From assembly GCF_003858535.1 (NCBI RefSeq), contig NZ_RQTJ01000013.1, forward strand, positions 1-64,000: a stretch of DNA of 64,000 nucleotides, in the 5' to 3' direction. Both the position numbers and the translations under genes were made by a program. Below the pieces are notes generated by a model. The model worked only from the letters and a program-made list of their open reading frames with translations, was not told the DNA's origin and did not search any database. Below, piece by piece: positions 55,195-64,000 of this stretch. The stretch comes from Paenimyroides viscosum. Lineage in GTDB: Bacteria > Bacteroidota > Bacteroidia > Flavobacteriales > Flavobacteriaceae. Numbering within the stretch: position 1 is the stretch's first letter; every line of letters begins with the position of its first letter.

Positions 55195-55476
55195 ATGAAA
55201 AATAAAATACTTCTATATATTTCATTGGCTTTATTATGTTTTTGGCTTTTAACAAAGATTGTAAATCTTTATGATTATCCTGTATTAAGTGCTATTTACG
55301 AACTTACTTCACTTATAGCTCTTTTATGTACATTTGTAATGCCTATTGTTGTGCTGATCTTTTTACTACGTAGCGAACGTTTTAATAAAAAAAATTATAT
55401 CGCACCTTTAGCAATATCAGTACTTACTATTTTAGTAATGATATTTGTTCCGTTTTTCTACACAGTAAATCCATAA
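55195..55476 (+). CDS. Small three-helix membrane protein
   Basis: The start at 55195 gives 93 aa beginning MKNKILLYISLALLCFWLL. Upstream in-frame codons run through the rpmA terminator and are rejected. It has about three hydrophobic helices (KILLYISLALLCFWLLTKIV, TSLIALLCTFVMPIVVLIFLL, APLAISVLTILVMIFVPFF), so it is an inner membrane protein. No family is recognised. It is close to a run of convergent genes and may be monocistronic. Confidence 0.6.
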   Translation: MKNKILLYISLALLCFWLLTKIVNLYDYPVLSAIYELTSLIALLCTFVMPIVVLIFLLRSERFNKKNYIAPLAISVLTILVMIFVPFFYTVNP

Positions 55477-55504
55477 GTTTTTAAGATAGAAACTAAAAAC
55501 GTTT

Positions 55505-56851
55505 CTATCTCCCAACAATAGAATGATACAATTCTAACGCCTTACCATCGGTCAACAACGAAATAAACCTGCATACATTCAATAAACGCAAATACAGACT
55601 TTCATTTTCGGTTTGATATTGTTCTGGCAAAAGTTTCAATATCAGTTCGTCGTAATGTGTAGCAGTTCCGTTGAACTTATTGTTTGTTGCAGCAATAAAT
55701 TTTTCTAATAAGGTGTGCAGCACTTTATAACCAACTACTTCCTTTTCTATCACTTCTTTACTTTCGTAAACGTTAGAAATACTTATGGTGATAATATCTT
55801 TCATTTGCGCCACATACGCACATTTATCTGTTAGTGCAAAAGGGAAATTTCCTTTTAAAATTTCTTCTTCGTTTTCCATGAACACACGCACCACATCGTT
55901 AATTAAACTGCCAATTGCTAAGGCACGTAAATAACTTACACGCTCTGCTTTTGTTTGTAATTGCGCATATTTTACAGAATTGATGTTATTTTTTACAATC
56001 TTAATTAAAAATTCCAACGCGTGTTCTTCAGGAATCCAACCTAAATTAATTCCGTCTTCAAAATCAATAATCGTGTAACAAATATCATCGGCAGCTTCTA
56101 CCAAATACGTTAGCGGATGGCGTAAATAACGCAACGTCTCCCCTTCTCTTTTCAGCAATCCAAGTGTATCGGCAACATCTAAAAAGCTTGATTTATCTGC
56201 TTGAAAAAATCCGTATTTCTTATCGGAAATTTCGTTGGTTGGTTTTTTAGGAAGACTCTCTTTTGGATATTTCATAAAAGCGCCCAACGTTGCATACGAA
56301 ATGCGCAAACCACCTTCGGCACCCGGACGTGAATCAGTTAAAATATGATATCCGTTCGCATTTCCTTCAAAATCAATCAAATCTTGCCATTGTGCTGGTT
56401 CTAAATCTAATCGAAAATGCTCACCTGCTCCATGCTTGAAAAAATCACCTATTGCTTTTTCACCTGAATGTCCAAACGGCGGATTTCCGATATCGTGACA
56501 CAGACAAGCTGCAGCAACTATGGCTCCGAAATCATTAATCGTGTAGCCTAAATTTGATAATTCGGAATATTTTTCGATAATCTGCGCACCTGCCAACCGA
56601 CCAATAGATCGACCAACAACCGAAACTTCCAGACTATGCGTTAAACGGGTGTGTACAAAATCGGTTTTCGATAGCGGAATTACCTGCGTTTTATCCTGCA
56701 AACTGCGAAATGCGTTTGAGAAAATAATTCGGTCGTAATCAACTTCAAATCCAATTCGTGATGGATTTTCATCTTTACGTTCGCGAACTTTTGTATCGCC
56801 AAATTTTTTTAAAGAAAGTAACTGTTTCCAGTCCATTATGTTATTTGCCAT
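55505..56851 (-). CDS. dgt: Deoxyguanosinetriphosphate triphosphohydrolase
   Basis: Dgt hydrolyses dGTP to deoxyguanosine and triphosphate, keeping dNTP pools in check. The 448-aa HD-domain enzyme has the metal site in RLTHSLEVSVVGRSIG (His about 69), the HD pair CLCHDIGNPPFGHSGE (about residues 116-131), and the ADDICYTIIDFEDGINLG block supplying the last ligand. It is the last gene of an MFS-AAA-dgt operon with gaps of 1-2 bp. dGTPases also occur in phage defence, but this length and sequence fit the housekeeping enzyme. Confidence 0.94.
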   Translation of the reverse strand: MANNIMDWKQLLSLKKFGDTKVRERKDENPSRIGFEVDYDRIIFSNAFRSLQDKTQVIPLSKTDFVHTRLTHSLEVSVVGRSIGRLAGAQIIEKYSELSNLGYTINDFGAIVAAACLCHDIGNPPFGHSGEKAIGDFFKHGAGEHFRLDLEPAQWQDLIDFEGNANGYHILTDSRPGAEGGLRISYATLGAFMKYPKESLPKKPTNEISDKKYGFFQADKSSFLDVADTLGLLKREGETLRYLRHPLTYLVEAADDICYTIIDFEDGINLGWIPEEHALEFLIKIVKNNINSVKYAQLQTKAERVSYLRALAIGSLINDVVRVFMENEEEILKGNFPFALTDKCAYVAQMKDIITISISNVYESKEVIEKEVVGYKVLHTLLEKFIAATNNKFNGTATHYDELILKLLPEQYQTENESLYLRLLNVCRFISLLTDGKALELYHSIVGR

Positions 56852-56853
56852 TT

Positions 56854-57549
56854 TTAAGACAATTGTTCGTTTATAATATTTTGTTTCACCTGTTTATAAA
56901 AATCGTCTTTCGCTTGTGCGTACGATGCCTGATATAAACGTTTTTTGGGATGATACTTCTCTGGAATCGGAATTTTAAGGGTATCGTATAGATCATCCAA
57001 TAATTCATTAGATGGTTTTTCGTACGAAACCTGCCATTCAAATCTGCGTTTCAAAGCTTCATCAATCATGTGAATTTGATTTGTAGCTGCAATTAAGATC
57101 GATTTCTGCGGAAAATAATCCATTAACTGAATAATGGCATTTACCACACGTTTCATTTCCGAATTATCTTTATTGTCGTAATCACGAATCTGCCCTAACG
57201 AATCAAATTCATCTAACAGCAAAACCATACTTTCGTACTGAGATTCTTTAAACAGCAAATCTAAATTTTTAGCTGTTTCGCCCAATTTTGATGAAATAAT
57301 TGTTGCTAAATTCACAATCATTAATTTTTTGTTCAAATGATTTGCAATCACTTTCGCCGTCATGGTTTTACCGCAACCGCTGTCGCCATACAAAAGCAAT
57401 TTGTTAGAAATTGGAATTTTATACTGATCGAACAAATGCTTAAACTGCTGTTCGTGCAAAAACGCCATTAAATGACTTTTAATTTCGGGCGAAGCAATAA
57501 AATCTTCAAACGAAACATTGCTTCTGTCGATATAATAAAAACTACTCAT
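56854..57549 (-). CDS. AAA+ ATPase
   Basis: This 231-aa AAA+ protein has Walker A LLYGDSGCGKTMTAK (about residues 53-67), Walker B VLLLDEFDSLGQIRD with the DEF form, sensor 1 LIAATNQIHMID and the arginine finger ALKRRFEWQVS. It has no extra domain that would show its substrate. Its start lies 1 bp after the stop of the MFS transporter gene and its stop 2 bp before dgt, so the three are co-transcribed. Similar small AAA+ proteins exist in flavobacteria, with unknown role. Confidence 0.88.
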   Translation of the reverse strand: MSSFYYIDRSNVSFEDFIASPEIKSHLMAFLHEQQFKHLFDQYKIPISNKLLLYGDSGCGKTMTAKVIANHLNKKLMIVNLATIISSKLGETAKNLDLLFKESQYESMVLLLDEFDSLGQIRDYDNKDNSEMKRVVNAIIQLMDYFPQKSILIAATNQIHMIDEALKRRFEWQVSYEKPSNELLDDLYDTLKIPIPEKYHPKKRLYQASYAQAKDDFYKQVKQNIINEQLS

Positions 57550-57550
57550 T

Positions 57551-58768
57551 TTATATAGATTGTGTTTTCTTTAATCCTTTGTAAGCCATGAAAAAAGCGA
57601 AAACCATTAATATTGATGCCAAAACAAACGGTGCGCCCGGAAATTTAAACGGAGCCGAATCGTGTGTAAAGAAATAAAAGATACTTGTCATTACCAATGG
57701 TCCAAAAGTCGCTGTGGCACTATTTAAACTAGCCAACGTTCCCTGAATTTGTCCTTGTTCGTTTGCCGGAACATGATTAGTGATTTCCGATTGAATTGCC
57801 GGACCTGCCAAACCGCCCAAACAATAAGGAATCAAGAACACAAAAACCATCCATTCTTGTGATGCAAAAGCAATCAACAACAAACCGACCGAATTCACAG
57901 AATATCCTATTAAAATACTTTTACCGTTACCTATTCGCGGATTCACAAATCGAACCAAAACACCGTGCACCAATGCTACCAAAACACCAACAACACCTAG
58001 CGAAATACCCACCATACGTTCGTCCCAATTGTATCGGTACATGGTATAAAAACTCCAATTTCCGTTCACGGCATGCGATGCAAAATACATAAAAAACATG
58101 GCTACAACCAAACCTATAATATTCGGAAACTTTTTTAATCGAGCTAGAGCTCCAATTGGGTTTGCTGCTTTCCATTCAAAAACCCTACGTTTTTCAGGAG
58201 TTAATGATTCAGGCAAAACAAAATATCCGTACACAAAATTCACAAAACACAAAGCAGCCGCAGCATAAAAAGGCACGCGTGAGCCAAACTGCCCCAACAA
58301 ACCGCCAATTACAGGACCAATAATGAATCCGATACCAAAAGCTGCACCAACCAAACCAAAATTCTTGGCTTTATTTTCGGGTGTACTAACATCTGATATA
58401 TAAGCCATTGCCGTAGAAATACTGGCTCCGGTTATACCTGCAATAATTCTACCAACGAATAGCCATGGTACATTTGGCGCCAATGCCAACACTAAATAAT
58501 CCACTGCGAATGCCAGCAATGAAATCAACAGAACGGGTCTTCTGCCATATTTATCAGACAAACTGCCCATTAACGGCGCACACAAAAACTGGGTAAATGC
58601 GTAGGCAAATGCCAGCCAACCACCTAATTGTGCAGCTTCGCTAATATCGGAATGATTTAATTCTTGTAAAAGTTTGGGAATTACAGGAATAATAATGCCT
58701 ATTCCTATAATGTCGATTAACATTGTAATGAATATAAAACCAATTGCAGCTGATTTCTTTGAACTCAT
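57551..58768 (-). CDS. MFS drug efflux transporter, TCR/Tet family
   Basis: This 405-aa inner membrane protein has 12 hydrophobic helices. It has the family motif A between helices 2 and 3 (GSLSDKYGRRPVLL, about residues 74-87) and motif C (GFIIGPVIGGLLG, about 150-162). The resemblance is to the TCR/Tet family of tetracycline-type efflux pumps, but a resistance role is not shown. It is first in an operon with an AAA+ ATPase and dgt. A TAGCTTTG box on the minus strand (58798-58791) lies 22 bp upstream. Confidence 0.9.
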   Translation of the reverse strand: MSSKKSAAIGFIFITMLIDIIGIGIIIPVIPKLLQELNHSDISEAAQLGGWLAFAYAFTQFLCAPLMGSLSDKYGRRPVLLISLLAFAVDYLVLALAPNVPWLFVGRIIAGITGASISTAMAYISDVSTPENKAKNFGLVGAAFGIGFIIGPVIGGLLGQFGSRVPFYAAAALCFVNFVYGYFVLPESLTPEKRRVFEWKAANPIGALARLKKFPNIIGLVVAMFFMYFASHAVNGNWSFYTMYRYNWDERMVGISLGVVGVLVALVHGVLVRFVNPRIGNGKSILIGYSVNSVGLLLIAFASQEWMVFVFLIPYCLGGLAGPAIQSEITNHVPANEQGQIQGTLASLNSATATFGPLVMTSIFYFFTHDSAPFKFPGAPFVLASILMVFAFFMAYKGLKKTQSI

Positions 58769-58811
58769 ATTTTTATTAGATATTAGAAAACAAAGCTACG
58801 AAAAGCTAACA

Positions 58812-58846
58812 AAAAAAGTCTTCCCAATTAGAAAGACTTTAGCAAT
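58812..58846 (-). terminator. Terminator of sucAB
   Basis: AAAGTCTT pairs with AAGACTTT around a loop of about 9 nt, with an A-run that forms a U-run on the minus strand, after the sucB stop. Confidence 0.75.
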
Positions 58847-58864
58847 ATAAAAAACAATAAAATA

Positions 58865-60088
58865 TTATAATTCCAAAGCTTTTTTAGGATCGTTGTTCAT
58901 TAACAACTCCATTGGATTTTCTAAAGCTTCTTTAACAGCTACCAAGAAACCAACAGACTCACGACCATCGATAATTCTGTGGTCATAAGATAATGCAATG
59001 TACATCATTGGCGCAATAACTACTTGTCCGTTTACTGCAACAGGACGCTCGATGATATTGTGCATTCCTAAAATACCTGATTGTGGTGGGTTTATAATTG
59101 GCGTTGACAACATAGATCCAAATACACCACCATTGGTAATTGTAAAAGTTCCTCCTGTCATTTCGTCAACCGTAATTTGTCCGTCACGTGCTCTTGTTGC
59201 CAAACGCTTGATTTCTGCTTCAACACCACGGAAAGATAATAATTCTGCGTTGCGAACAACCGGAACCATTAATCCTTTTGGTCCTGAAACCGCGATAGAG
59301 ATATCAGCAAAATCAAATTTAATTTGCTCTTGACCATCGATCATTGAGTTCACATCAGGAAACAACTGTAAAGCACGAGTTACCGCTTTTGTAAAGAATG
59401 ACATAAAACCTAACGATGCATTGTGTTTTGCTTTAAAAGCTTCTTTAAATTCGGTACGTAATTTATTTACTTCAGTTAAGTTAACTTCATTAAAAGTAGT
59501 TAACATTGCTGTTGTATTTTTAGCTTCAACCAAACGCTCTGCTACTTTTCTGCGTAACATAGACATTTTTTTGCGCTCTGTTCCACGAGGTCCGCCTGTT
59601 GGTGTTCCCATTGAAGGTGTTGCGTTTAAAGCATCTTCTTTAGTAACACGACCATCTTTACCTGTACCTTGAACAGATGCAGCATCGATGCTTTTCTCGT
59701 CTAATATTTTTTTAGCAGCCGGCGATGCAGATCCTGTTGCATACGTAGCAGCTGGTGCAGATGCAGGAGCCGGAGCAACCTTAACTTCTTCTTTTTTCTC
59801 TTCAGCTTTTGGAGCTTCGGCAGCAGGTGCGCTACCCGATGGTTTTGCAGCACTTGTATCGATTAAACAAACTACTTGACCAACAGCCACAGCATCTCCT
59901 TCTTCCGCTTTTAAAGTAATAATACCACTAGCTTCAGCAGGTAATTCTAAAGTTGCTTTGTCAGAATCAACCTCAGCAATTGCTTGGTCTTTCTCTACAT
60001 AGTCTCCGTCTTTTACTAACCAAGTAGCAATTTCCACTTCTGTGATTGACTCTCCTGGCGAAGGAACTTTCATTTCTAAGATACTCAT
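58865..60088 (-). CDS. sucB: 2-oxoglutarate dehydrogenase E2 (dihydrolipoyl succinyltransferase)
   Basis: This 407-aa E2 core moves the succinyl group to CoA. The lipoyl domain (about residues 1-77) has the lipoylated lysine in [15 protein letters not shown]. After an Ala/Pro/Lys-rich linker comes the peripheral E1/E3-binding domain ([32 protein letters not shown]). The catalytic domain ends [26 protein letters not shown], with the active His and Asp. It follows sucA by 45 bp. Confidence 0.97.
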   Translation of the reverse strand: MSILEMKVPSPGESITEVEIATWLVKDGDYVEKDQAIAEVDSDKATLELPAEASGIITLKAEEGDAVAVGQVVCLIDTSAAKPSGSAPAAEAPKAEEKKEEVKVAPAPASAPAATYATGSASPAAKKILDEKSIDAASVQGTGKDGRVTKEDALNATPSMGTPTGGPRGTERKKMSMLRRKVAERLVEAKNTTAMLTTFNEVNLTEVNKLRTEFKEAFKAKHNASLGFMSFFTKAVTRALQLFPDVNSMIDGQEQIKFDFADISIAVSGPKGLMVPVVRNAELLSFRGVEAEIKRLATRARDGQITVDEMTGGTFTITNGGVFGSMLSTPIINPPQSGILGMHNIIERPVAVNGQVVIAPMMYIALSYDHRIIDGRESVGFLVAVKEALENPMELLMNNDPKKALEL

Positions 60089-60133
60089 GAGTATATTAAT
60101 TTAATATTGTGTTATTTGAAAAACTTTCTAAAA

Positions 60134-62899
60134 TTATAAATTTTTATCGAATACTTTAGCAATTGCTTTTGCATATCTTGCTTTAGATCGAACTGATGAA
60201 CCTGCTGCCGGAGCAGCTGCGGCTGCGGGTGATGCCAAACGGAATTTGACCAAATCAAAATTCATTAGCATATAACCGTAAGCACCCATGTTTTTAGGTT
60301 CTTCTTGTGCCCAAACATAATCTTCAACATTCGGGTAAGAAGCAATTACTTCTTTTAATTTATCATTATCTAGCGGAAACAATTGTTCAACTCTTACAAA
60401 AGCAACATCGTTTCTGCCTAAATTTTCTTTTTCTGCCTGTAAATCGTAATAGAATTTACCTGAAACAAAAGCCAGTGTTTTTACTGCTGATTTATCTTGA
60501 ACCTTTGGATCATCTACAATTGTTTGGAACGATCCGCTTGTTAATTCTTCGATAGTTGAAGTAGCTTCGGGATGACGTAACAATGATTTTGGCGACATGA
60601 TTACCAATGGTTTTCTAAAATCGGTAATCATTTGGCGACGCAACATGTGGAAATGATTGGCAGGCGTTGTACAGTTTGCTACATACATATTGTGGTTTGC
60701 ACAAAGCTGTAAGTAACGCTCTAAACGTGCCGATGAATGTTCTGCTCCTTGATGTTCATAACCATGTGGCAATAACATAACGATACCGTTTTGGCTTCCC
60801 CATTTATCTTCACCAGCAGCGATATATTGATCGATCATAATTTGAGCGCCGTTAGAGAAATCTCCGAACTGTGCTTCCCAAATTGTTAACGCTTTTGGAT
60901 TTGCCATTGCATATCCGTATTCAAAACCTAAAACAGCATATTCTGATAAATGCGAGTTGTAAATACGCATTTGTCCGTTTTGTGATTTTATGTTGTTTAA
61001 AGGTACATATTCTTCTTCGGTTTCTTCGTTTTTAATAACTGCATGACGATGCGAAAACGTTCCGCGTTGCACATCTTGTCCTGTAAAACGAACATCGTAA
61101 CCTTCTGAAATCAACGTTCCGTAAGCTAACAACTCACCCATTGCCCAATCTAAACGGTTGGTTTCGTAATACATAGTATAACGATCTTTGATTAGTTTAG
61201 ATATTTTGCTGATGAATTTAATATCTGTAGGCAGTGCTGTTAATGTTGGTGCTACATCATCTAACATTTCGCGCGATACTTTTGTATCATACGTTTGCAA
61301 CATACGATCAACATTTGCAATATGGTATCCCTCCCACTCTTTTTCCATGAACGGAATAACCACTGCTTTTTCTGTTGCTTTTGCTGCTGTTAAATTTTCT
61401 TCTAAAATAGCCTTGTATTTATCTTCTAAAGATCCAACGTATCCGTCTTCAATGATTTTATGTTCAATTAAACGCGCATTGTATAGGTTACGTGCATTTT
61501 GATGTTTAGAGATTAATTTATATAAAATTGGTTGGGTAAAACGTGGTTCGTCACCTTCGTTATGTCCGTATTTACGGTATCCAACCAAATCAACAAAAAC
61601 ATCTTCCTTAAACTCCATACGGTACGCCAAAGCAAACAACATTGCTTTAACAGCCGCTTCGGTATCATCTGCATTTACGTGAACAACCGGTGCTGCAACA
61701 ACTTTAGCAATATCTGTAGAATAAACACCCGAACGTGCATCTTTATAACTTGTTGTAAAACCAACTTGGTTGTTTAAAACCACGTGAATAGTTCCGGCTG
61801 TTTGGTAAGCGCGTAACTTGCTCATTTGAACAATTTCGTACACAATACCCTGACCTGCTACGGCAGCATCGCCATGTAAGGCAATTGGCAATACTTTAGA
61901 AAAATTGTCTGCGTATAATTTATCTTGTTTTGCACGAACCACACCTTCTATAACCGCACCAACAGTTTCTAAATGCGATGGGTTTGGTGCTAAATTTAAG
62001 GTAATTTTATTTCCTGATTTTGTTTCACGGTTAGATGTGTATCCTAAATGGTACTTCACATCACCATCAAACGTATCGGCAACATCGGCATAATCTTTCC
62101 CGTCGAATTCTGTAAAGATATTCTGTGCAGGTTTTTGCATGATATTCGCCAAAATATTTAAACGTCCGCGGTGCGCCATTCCAATAACTACATCTTCTAC
62201 ACCTGCTGATCCCGCAGCTTCAATCATAGCATCAATTGCAGGAATGGTAGCTTCTAATCCTTCTAACGAAAAACGTTTCTGACCTACATATTTTGTATGA
62301 AAGAAATTCTCGAAAGCCGCAGCCTGAACTAGTTTTTCTAATATATGTTTCTGCTGATCTGTAGTTAAATCGGATACTTTAGATTCAACATATTTAGAAA
62401 TCCATTGAACTTTTTCTTCGCTCGGGATATACATATATTCAATACCTAAAGTAGTACAATAGGTATTTTGTAAATGATCTATAATTTGTTGTAAAGTACC
62501 TTTTGGTATGTGAACGCTTTGTGCAGCATCAAAAGTAACGTTTAAATCTGCTTGTGTAAGACCAAACTTTTCGATAGAAAAATCGGGAGCTTCACCAGTT
62601 TTTTCTATTAGGGGATTTGTTTTTGTTAGTAAGTGACCGTGCGTTCTGTAAGCATCGATCAACTTTAAAACCGCAAATTCTTTTTTAACTGAATCAGCTA
62701 TAACTGCCGATTCTCCAGAACCTTGGTATGCATTTGATAATTGTTCTACCGGACCACCATTGAACTCATTTGCAAAATCGAACCCTTGAAAAAAACTTCT
62801 CCAACTTGGTTCAACACTATCAGGACTTGTTAAGTACTGATCGTATAAATCGGCAAAAAATGAGGTATGTGCAGCGTTTAAAAAGGAAAACCTATCCAT
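60134..62899 (-). CDS. sucA: 2-oxoglutarate dehydrogenase E1
   Basis: This 921-aa thiamine-dependent enzyme decarboxylates 2-oxoglutarate in the TCA cycle. It has the N-terminal segment FLNAAHTSFFADLYDQYLTSPDSVEPSWRSFFQGF, the VVIGMAHRGRLNILANIM substrate loop, the TPP-site block (ALHGDAAVAGQGIVYEIVQMS, then VHVNADDTEAAVKAMLFA) and the transketolase-like GTFSHRHAVIKNEETEEEY. The C-terminal linker has the Ala-rich stretch AAAAAPAAGSS typical of flavobacteria. sucB follows. The E3 lpd gene is not in this window. Confidence 0.97.
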   Translation of the reverse strand: MDRFSFLNAAHTSFFADLYDQYLTSPDSVEPSWRSFFQGFDFANEFNGGPVEQLSNAYQGSGESAVIADSVKKEFAVLKLIDAYRTHGHLLTKTNPLIEKTGEAPDFSIEKFGLTQADLNVTFDAAQSVHIPKGTLQQIIDHLQNTYCTTLGIEYMYIPSEEKVQWISKYVESKVSDLTTDQQKHILEKLVQAAAFENFFHTKYVGQKRFSLEGLEATIPAIDAMIEAAGSAGVEDVVIGMAHRGRLNILANIMQKPAQNIFTEFDGKDYADVADTFDGDVKYHLGYTSNRETKSGNKITLNLAPNPSHLETVGAVIEGVVRAKQDKLYADNFSKVLPIALHGDAAVAGQGIVYEIVQMSKLRAYQTAGTIHVVLNNQVGFTTSYKDARSGVYSTDIAKVVAAPVVHVNADDTEAAVKAMLFALAYRMEFKEDVFVDLVGYRKYGHNEGDEPRFTQPILYKLISKHQNARNLYNARLIEHKIIEDGYVGSLEDKYKAILEENLTAAKATEKAVVIPFMEKEWEGYHIANVDRMLQTYDTKVSREMLDDVAPTLTALPTDIKFISKISKLIKDRYTMYYETNRLDWAMGELLAYGTLISEGYDVRFTGQDVQRGTFSHRHAVIKNEETEEEYVPLNNIKSQNGQMRIYNSHLSEYAVLGFEYGYAMANPKALTIWEAQFGDFSNGAQIMIDQYIAAGEDKWGSQNGIVMLLPHGYEHQGAEHSSARLERYLQLCANHNMYVANCTTPANHFHMLRRQMITDFRKPLVIMSPKSLLRHPEATSTIEELTSGSFQTIVDDPKVQDKSAVKTLAFVSGKFYYDLQAEKENLGRNDVAFVRVEQLFPLDNDKLKEVIASYPNVEDYVWAQEEPKNMGAYGYMLMNFDLVKFRLASPAAAAAPAAGSSVRSKARYAKAIAKVFDKNL

Positions 62900-62941
62900 A
62901 ATATTTGTCTAATGACTCTTTTTTTCGTTAAAAAATTTTCA

Positions 62942-62973
62942 CAAAAATACAATAGTTTCAATTAATAATACAA
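62942..62973 (-). promoter_or_regulatory. Bacteroidota-type promoter of sucAB
   Basis: On the minus strand TTG (62973-62971) and TATTTTTG (62949-62942) are 21 bp apart, about 43 bp upstream of the sucA ATG. Confidence 0.6.
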
Positions 62974-63230
62974 CATTTCATATAGTTTTATACTTTATTT
63001 TTTAGACAAGTGTTTTTTTGAATTACGTTAACCTATCTACTTTAATCATAGTTTTTTAGGGATAATGCTTTTAATCTTTAAAATTTTAGCAACTTTATTA
63101 TATTACTTACTTTTTTAAAATTAATTTTTCATTATTCGCAAAGTTACTTTTCTAACTTTATAGGTACACTTTTTGTGTGTTAAGATATATTTAACTGTTT
63201 AATTAATATATTAGCGAAAATTTAATCCTT
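62974..63230. other. AT-rich intergenic region between sucA and the 63231 gene
   Basis: The 331-bp gap 62900-63230 holds the sucA promoter. The rest of it, 62974-63230, is very AT-rich with no frame of useful length, no clear hairpin and no close match to the intergenic repeats elsewhere. Regulatory sites for the divergent 63231 gene probably lie here, but no TAnnTTTG box at a fitting distance was found. Confidence 0.5.
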
Positions 63231-63767
63231 ATGAAAAAAATATTTTACACACTTACAGCTTGCTTTCTACTTGGATTTAATTCGTTTGCACAAGAAAATC
63301 AAGATACCTACCAACCACGTACCACTACTTTTTTTAGCGATGTACAATTTGGTGGCGGTTTAGGCTTGGCTTTCGGCAGCGGTTTTACCAATATTGCGGT
63401 TTCGCCAATGGCTTTAAAACCAATTACCGAACAATTTTCGGCAGGTTTGGGATTGCAGTTTAATTATATGAAATCGAAAGGTTTTTACGAAAGCACATCG
63501 TACGGTGCTAATATCTTGGGAATTTATAGTCCGGCAGAAATGATTCAGCTTTCGGCAGAATTGGAACAATTACGTGTAAATAATATTTGGGTTGATAACC
63601 AAATTAGTTCTTACCATAAAGAAAACTTTTGGAACACCGCATTGTTTTTAGGCGCTGGTTATACTAGTGGAAACGTGACAATTGGCGTACGATATAATGT
63701 TTTATATAAAGAAGGTGATTTGGTTTACAACCAAGCTTGGATGCCTTTTATCCGCGTTTTCTTTTAG
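63231..63767 (+). CDS. Small outer membrane beta-barrel protein
   Basis: This 178-aa exported protein has a signal peptide (MKKIFYTLTACFLLGFNSFA, cut before QEN) and a series of amphipathic beta strands (FGGGLGLAFGSGFTNIAVSP, FSAGLGLQFNYMKSK, FLGAGYTSGNVTIGVRYNVLY) ending in FIRVFF with a C-terminal Phe, the mark of an outer membrane barrel. No family name or ligand can be given. It has the same size and style as the 3303 gene but no clear sequence identity to it. Confidence 0.75.
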   Translation: MKKIFYTLTACFLLGFNSFAQENQDTYQPRTTTFFSDVQFGGGLGLAFGSGFTNIAVSPMALKPITEQFSAGLGLQFNYMKSKGFYESTSYGANILGIYSPAEMIQLSAELEQLRVNNIWVDNQISSYHKENFWNTALFLGAGYTSGNVTIGVRYNVLYKEGDLVYNQAWMPFIRVFF

Positions 63768-63786
63768 ATTGATTTATTTTTAGACA

Positions 63787-63818
63787 TAAAAAATCCGAAA
63801 CGTTTGTTTCGGATTTTT
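63787..63818. terminator. Bidirectional terminator at the window's right end
   Basis: AAAATCCGAAAC pairs with GTTTCGGATTTT around a 4-nt loop. It lies between the 63231 gene and the convergent gene entering from the right. Confidence 0.8.
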
Positions 63819-63822
63819 CAAT

Positions 63823-64000
63823 TTATACAGTTCTGCTCATTAATGATAAAGCAAATTCTTTTAATTCTTCTTTAAAATGAATCGGAATTTCTAATGTTTC
63901 TAATTGCAACAATGCTTTCTGAGTATATTTTTCTATTAAAAGTTGTGTATCGGCTGTTGCATTTGTTTTTTGGAACAATGATTTAACAGCTTCAATTTTT
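63823..64000 (-). CDS. Polyprenyl synthetase, C-terminal end only (gene runs off the window)
   Basis: A minus-strand frame open to the window edge ends at TAA (63825-63823). Its 59 residues end EIPIHFKEELKEFALSLMSRTV and contain KIEAVKSLFQKTNATADTQ and EKYTQKALLQLETL. This matches the helical tail of flavobacterial isoprenyl/geranylgeranyl diphosphate synthases, in which a KIxxVKxLF segment is followed by a helix with YTxKAL and a final LMxRxV. The catalytic DDxxD motifs would lie outside the window, so the assignment rests on the tail only. Confidence 0.6.
   Translation of the reverse strand, partial: KIEAVKSLFQKTNATADTQLLIEKYTQKALLQLETLEIPIHFKEELKEFALSLMSRTV

Noticed and set aside
55505..57549. 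dGTPase plus ATPase as a phage-defence system
   Set aside because: The dGTPase has the length and motifs of the housekeeping enzyme, and no reverse transcriptase, nuclease or other defence gene is adjacent. Kept only as an operon observation.

Overview
The window is AT-rich chromosomal DNA from a member of the Bacteroidota, almost certainly the family Flavobacteriaceae (Flavobacterium/Myroides-like). The evidence is lineage-specific: the type IX secretion protein PorT, the gliding-motility ATPase GldA, two secreted proteins with C-terminal T9SS sorting domains, the lipoprotein-type TamA homologue TamL, a cyclophilin-FKBP fusion, an ABC permease/M1 aminopeptidase fusion, and many start regions preceded by the Bacteroidota promoter TTG-N17-23-TAnnTTTG rather than a sigma70 promoter. 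Most of the window is ordinary core genome. I see no prophage, transposase or CRISPR array. Layout: 1-731 holds an intergenic repeat and a decayed SIMPL-domain gene. 792-7233 is a minus-strand housekeeping block (queA, aroA, an outer membrane protein, a MazG-type pyrophosphohydrolase, two tiny membrane proteins, dtd, rsgA, DAHP synthase/chorismate mutase). 7371-17477 holds a T9SS cargo protein, gldA, a head-GIN lipoprotein, a PagL-like lipid A deacylase, a deoxynucleoside kinase, folA, thyA, a bifunctional nuclease, and etfBA. 17671-31610 runs mostly on the plus strand: pdhB, a DUF5686 outer membrane protein, ppa, ubiE-porT, tamL, fbaA, accD, with a small unrecognised two-gene minus-strand unit at 23276-24146. 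31826-32718 is a cluster of eight tRNA genes (five identical tRNA-Leu(UAA), three identical tRNA-Gly(GCC)) containing a clean 241-bp tandem duplication. 32767-45396 holds an exported KatG, the immunophilin fusion, trmD, a ParE/RelE-type toxin-antitoxin pair, rplS with a possible RNA leader, ebfC, an oligopeptidase B-like lipoprotein, a second T9SS cargo protein and a cysteine synthase. 45796-50321 is the ABC ATPase plus permease-peptidase fusion. 50424-63767 holds an M16 peptidase pair, rplU-rpmA, an MFS-AAA-dGTPase operon, sucA-sucB and a small outer membrane protein. The window ends inside a polyprenyl synthetase gene. Functional themes: central carbon metabolism (pdhB, sucAB, fbaA, accD, etfAB), nucleotide supply and clean-up (dNK, folA, thyA, MazG, dgt, ppa), tRNA and translation maintenance (queA, dtd, trmD, RNA methyltransferase, rsgA, ribosomal proteins L19, L21, L27, tRNA cluster), and cell-envelope biogenesis and secretion (porT, tamL, gldA, PagL-like enzyme, several beta-barrel and lipoprotein genes). 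A family of short imperfect palindromes sharing the core GAATGACA recurs in intergenic gaps. The strongest candidates for further work are the tRNA tandem duplication, the permease-peptidase fusion, the unrecognised pair at 23276-24146, the exported KatG, the zinc-ribbon-less AccD and the putative L19 leader.
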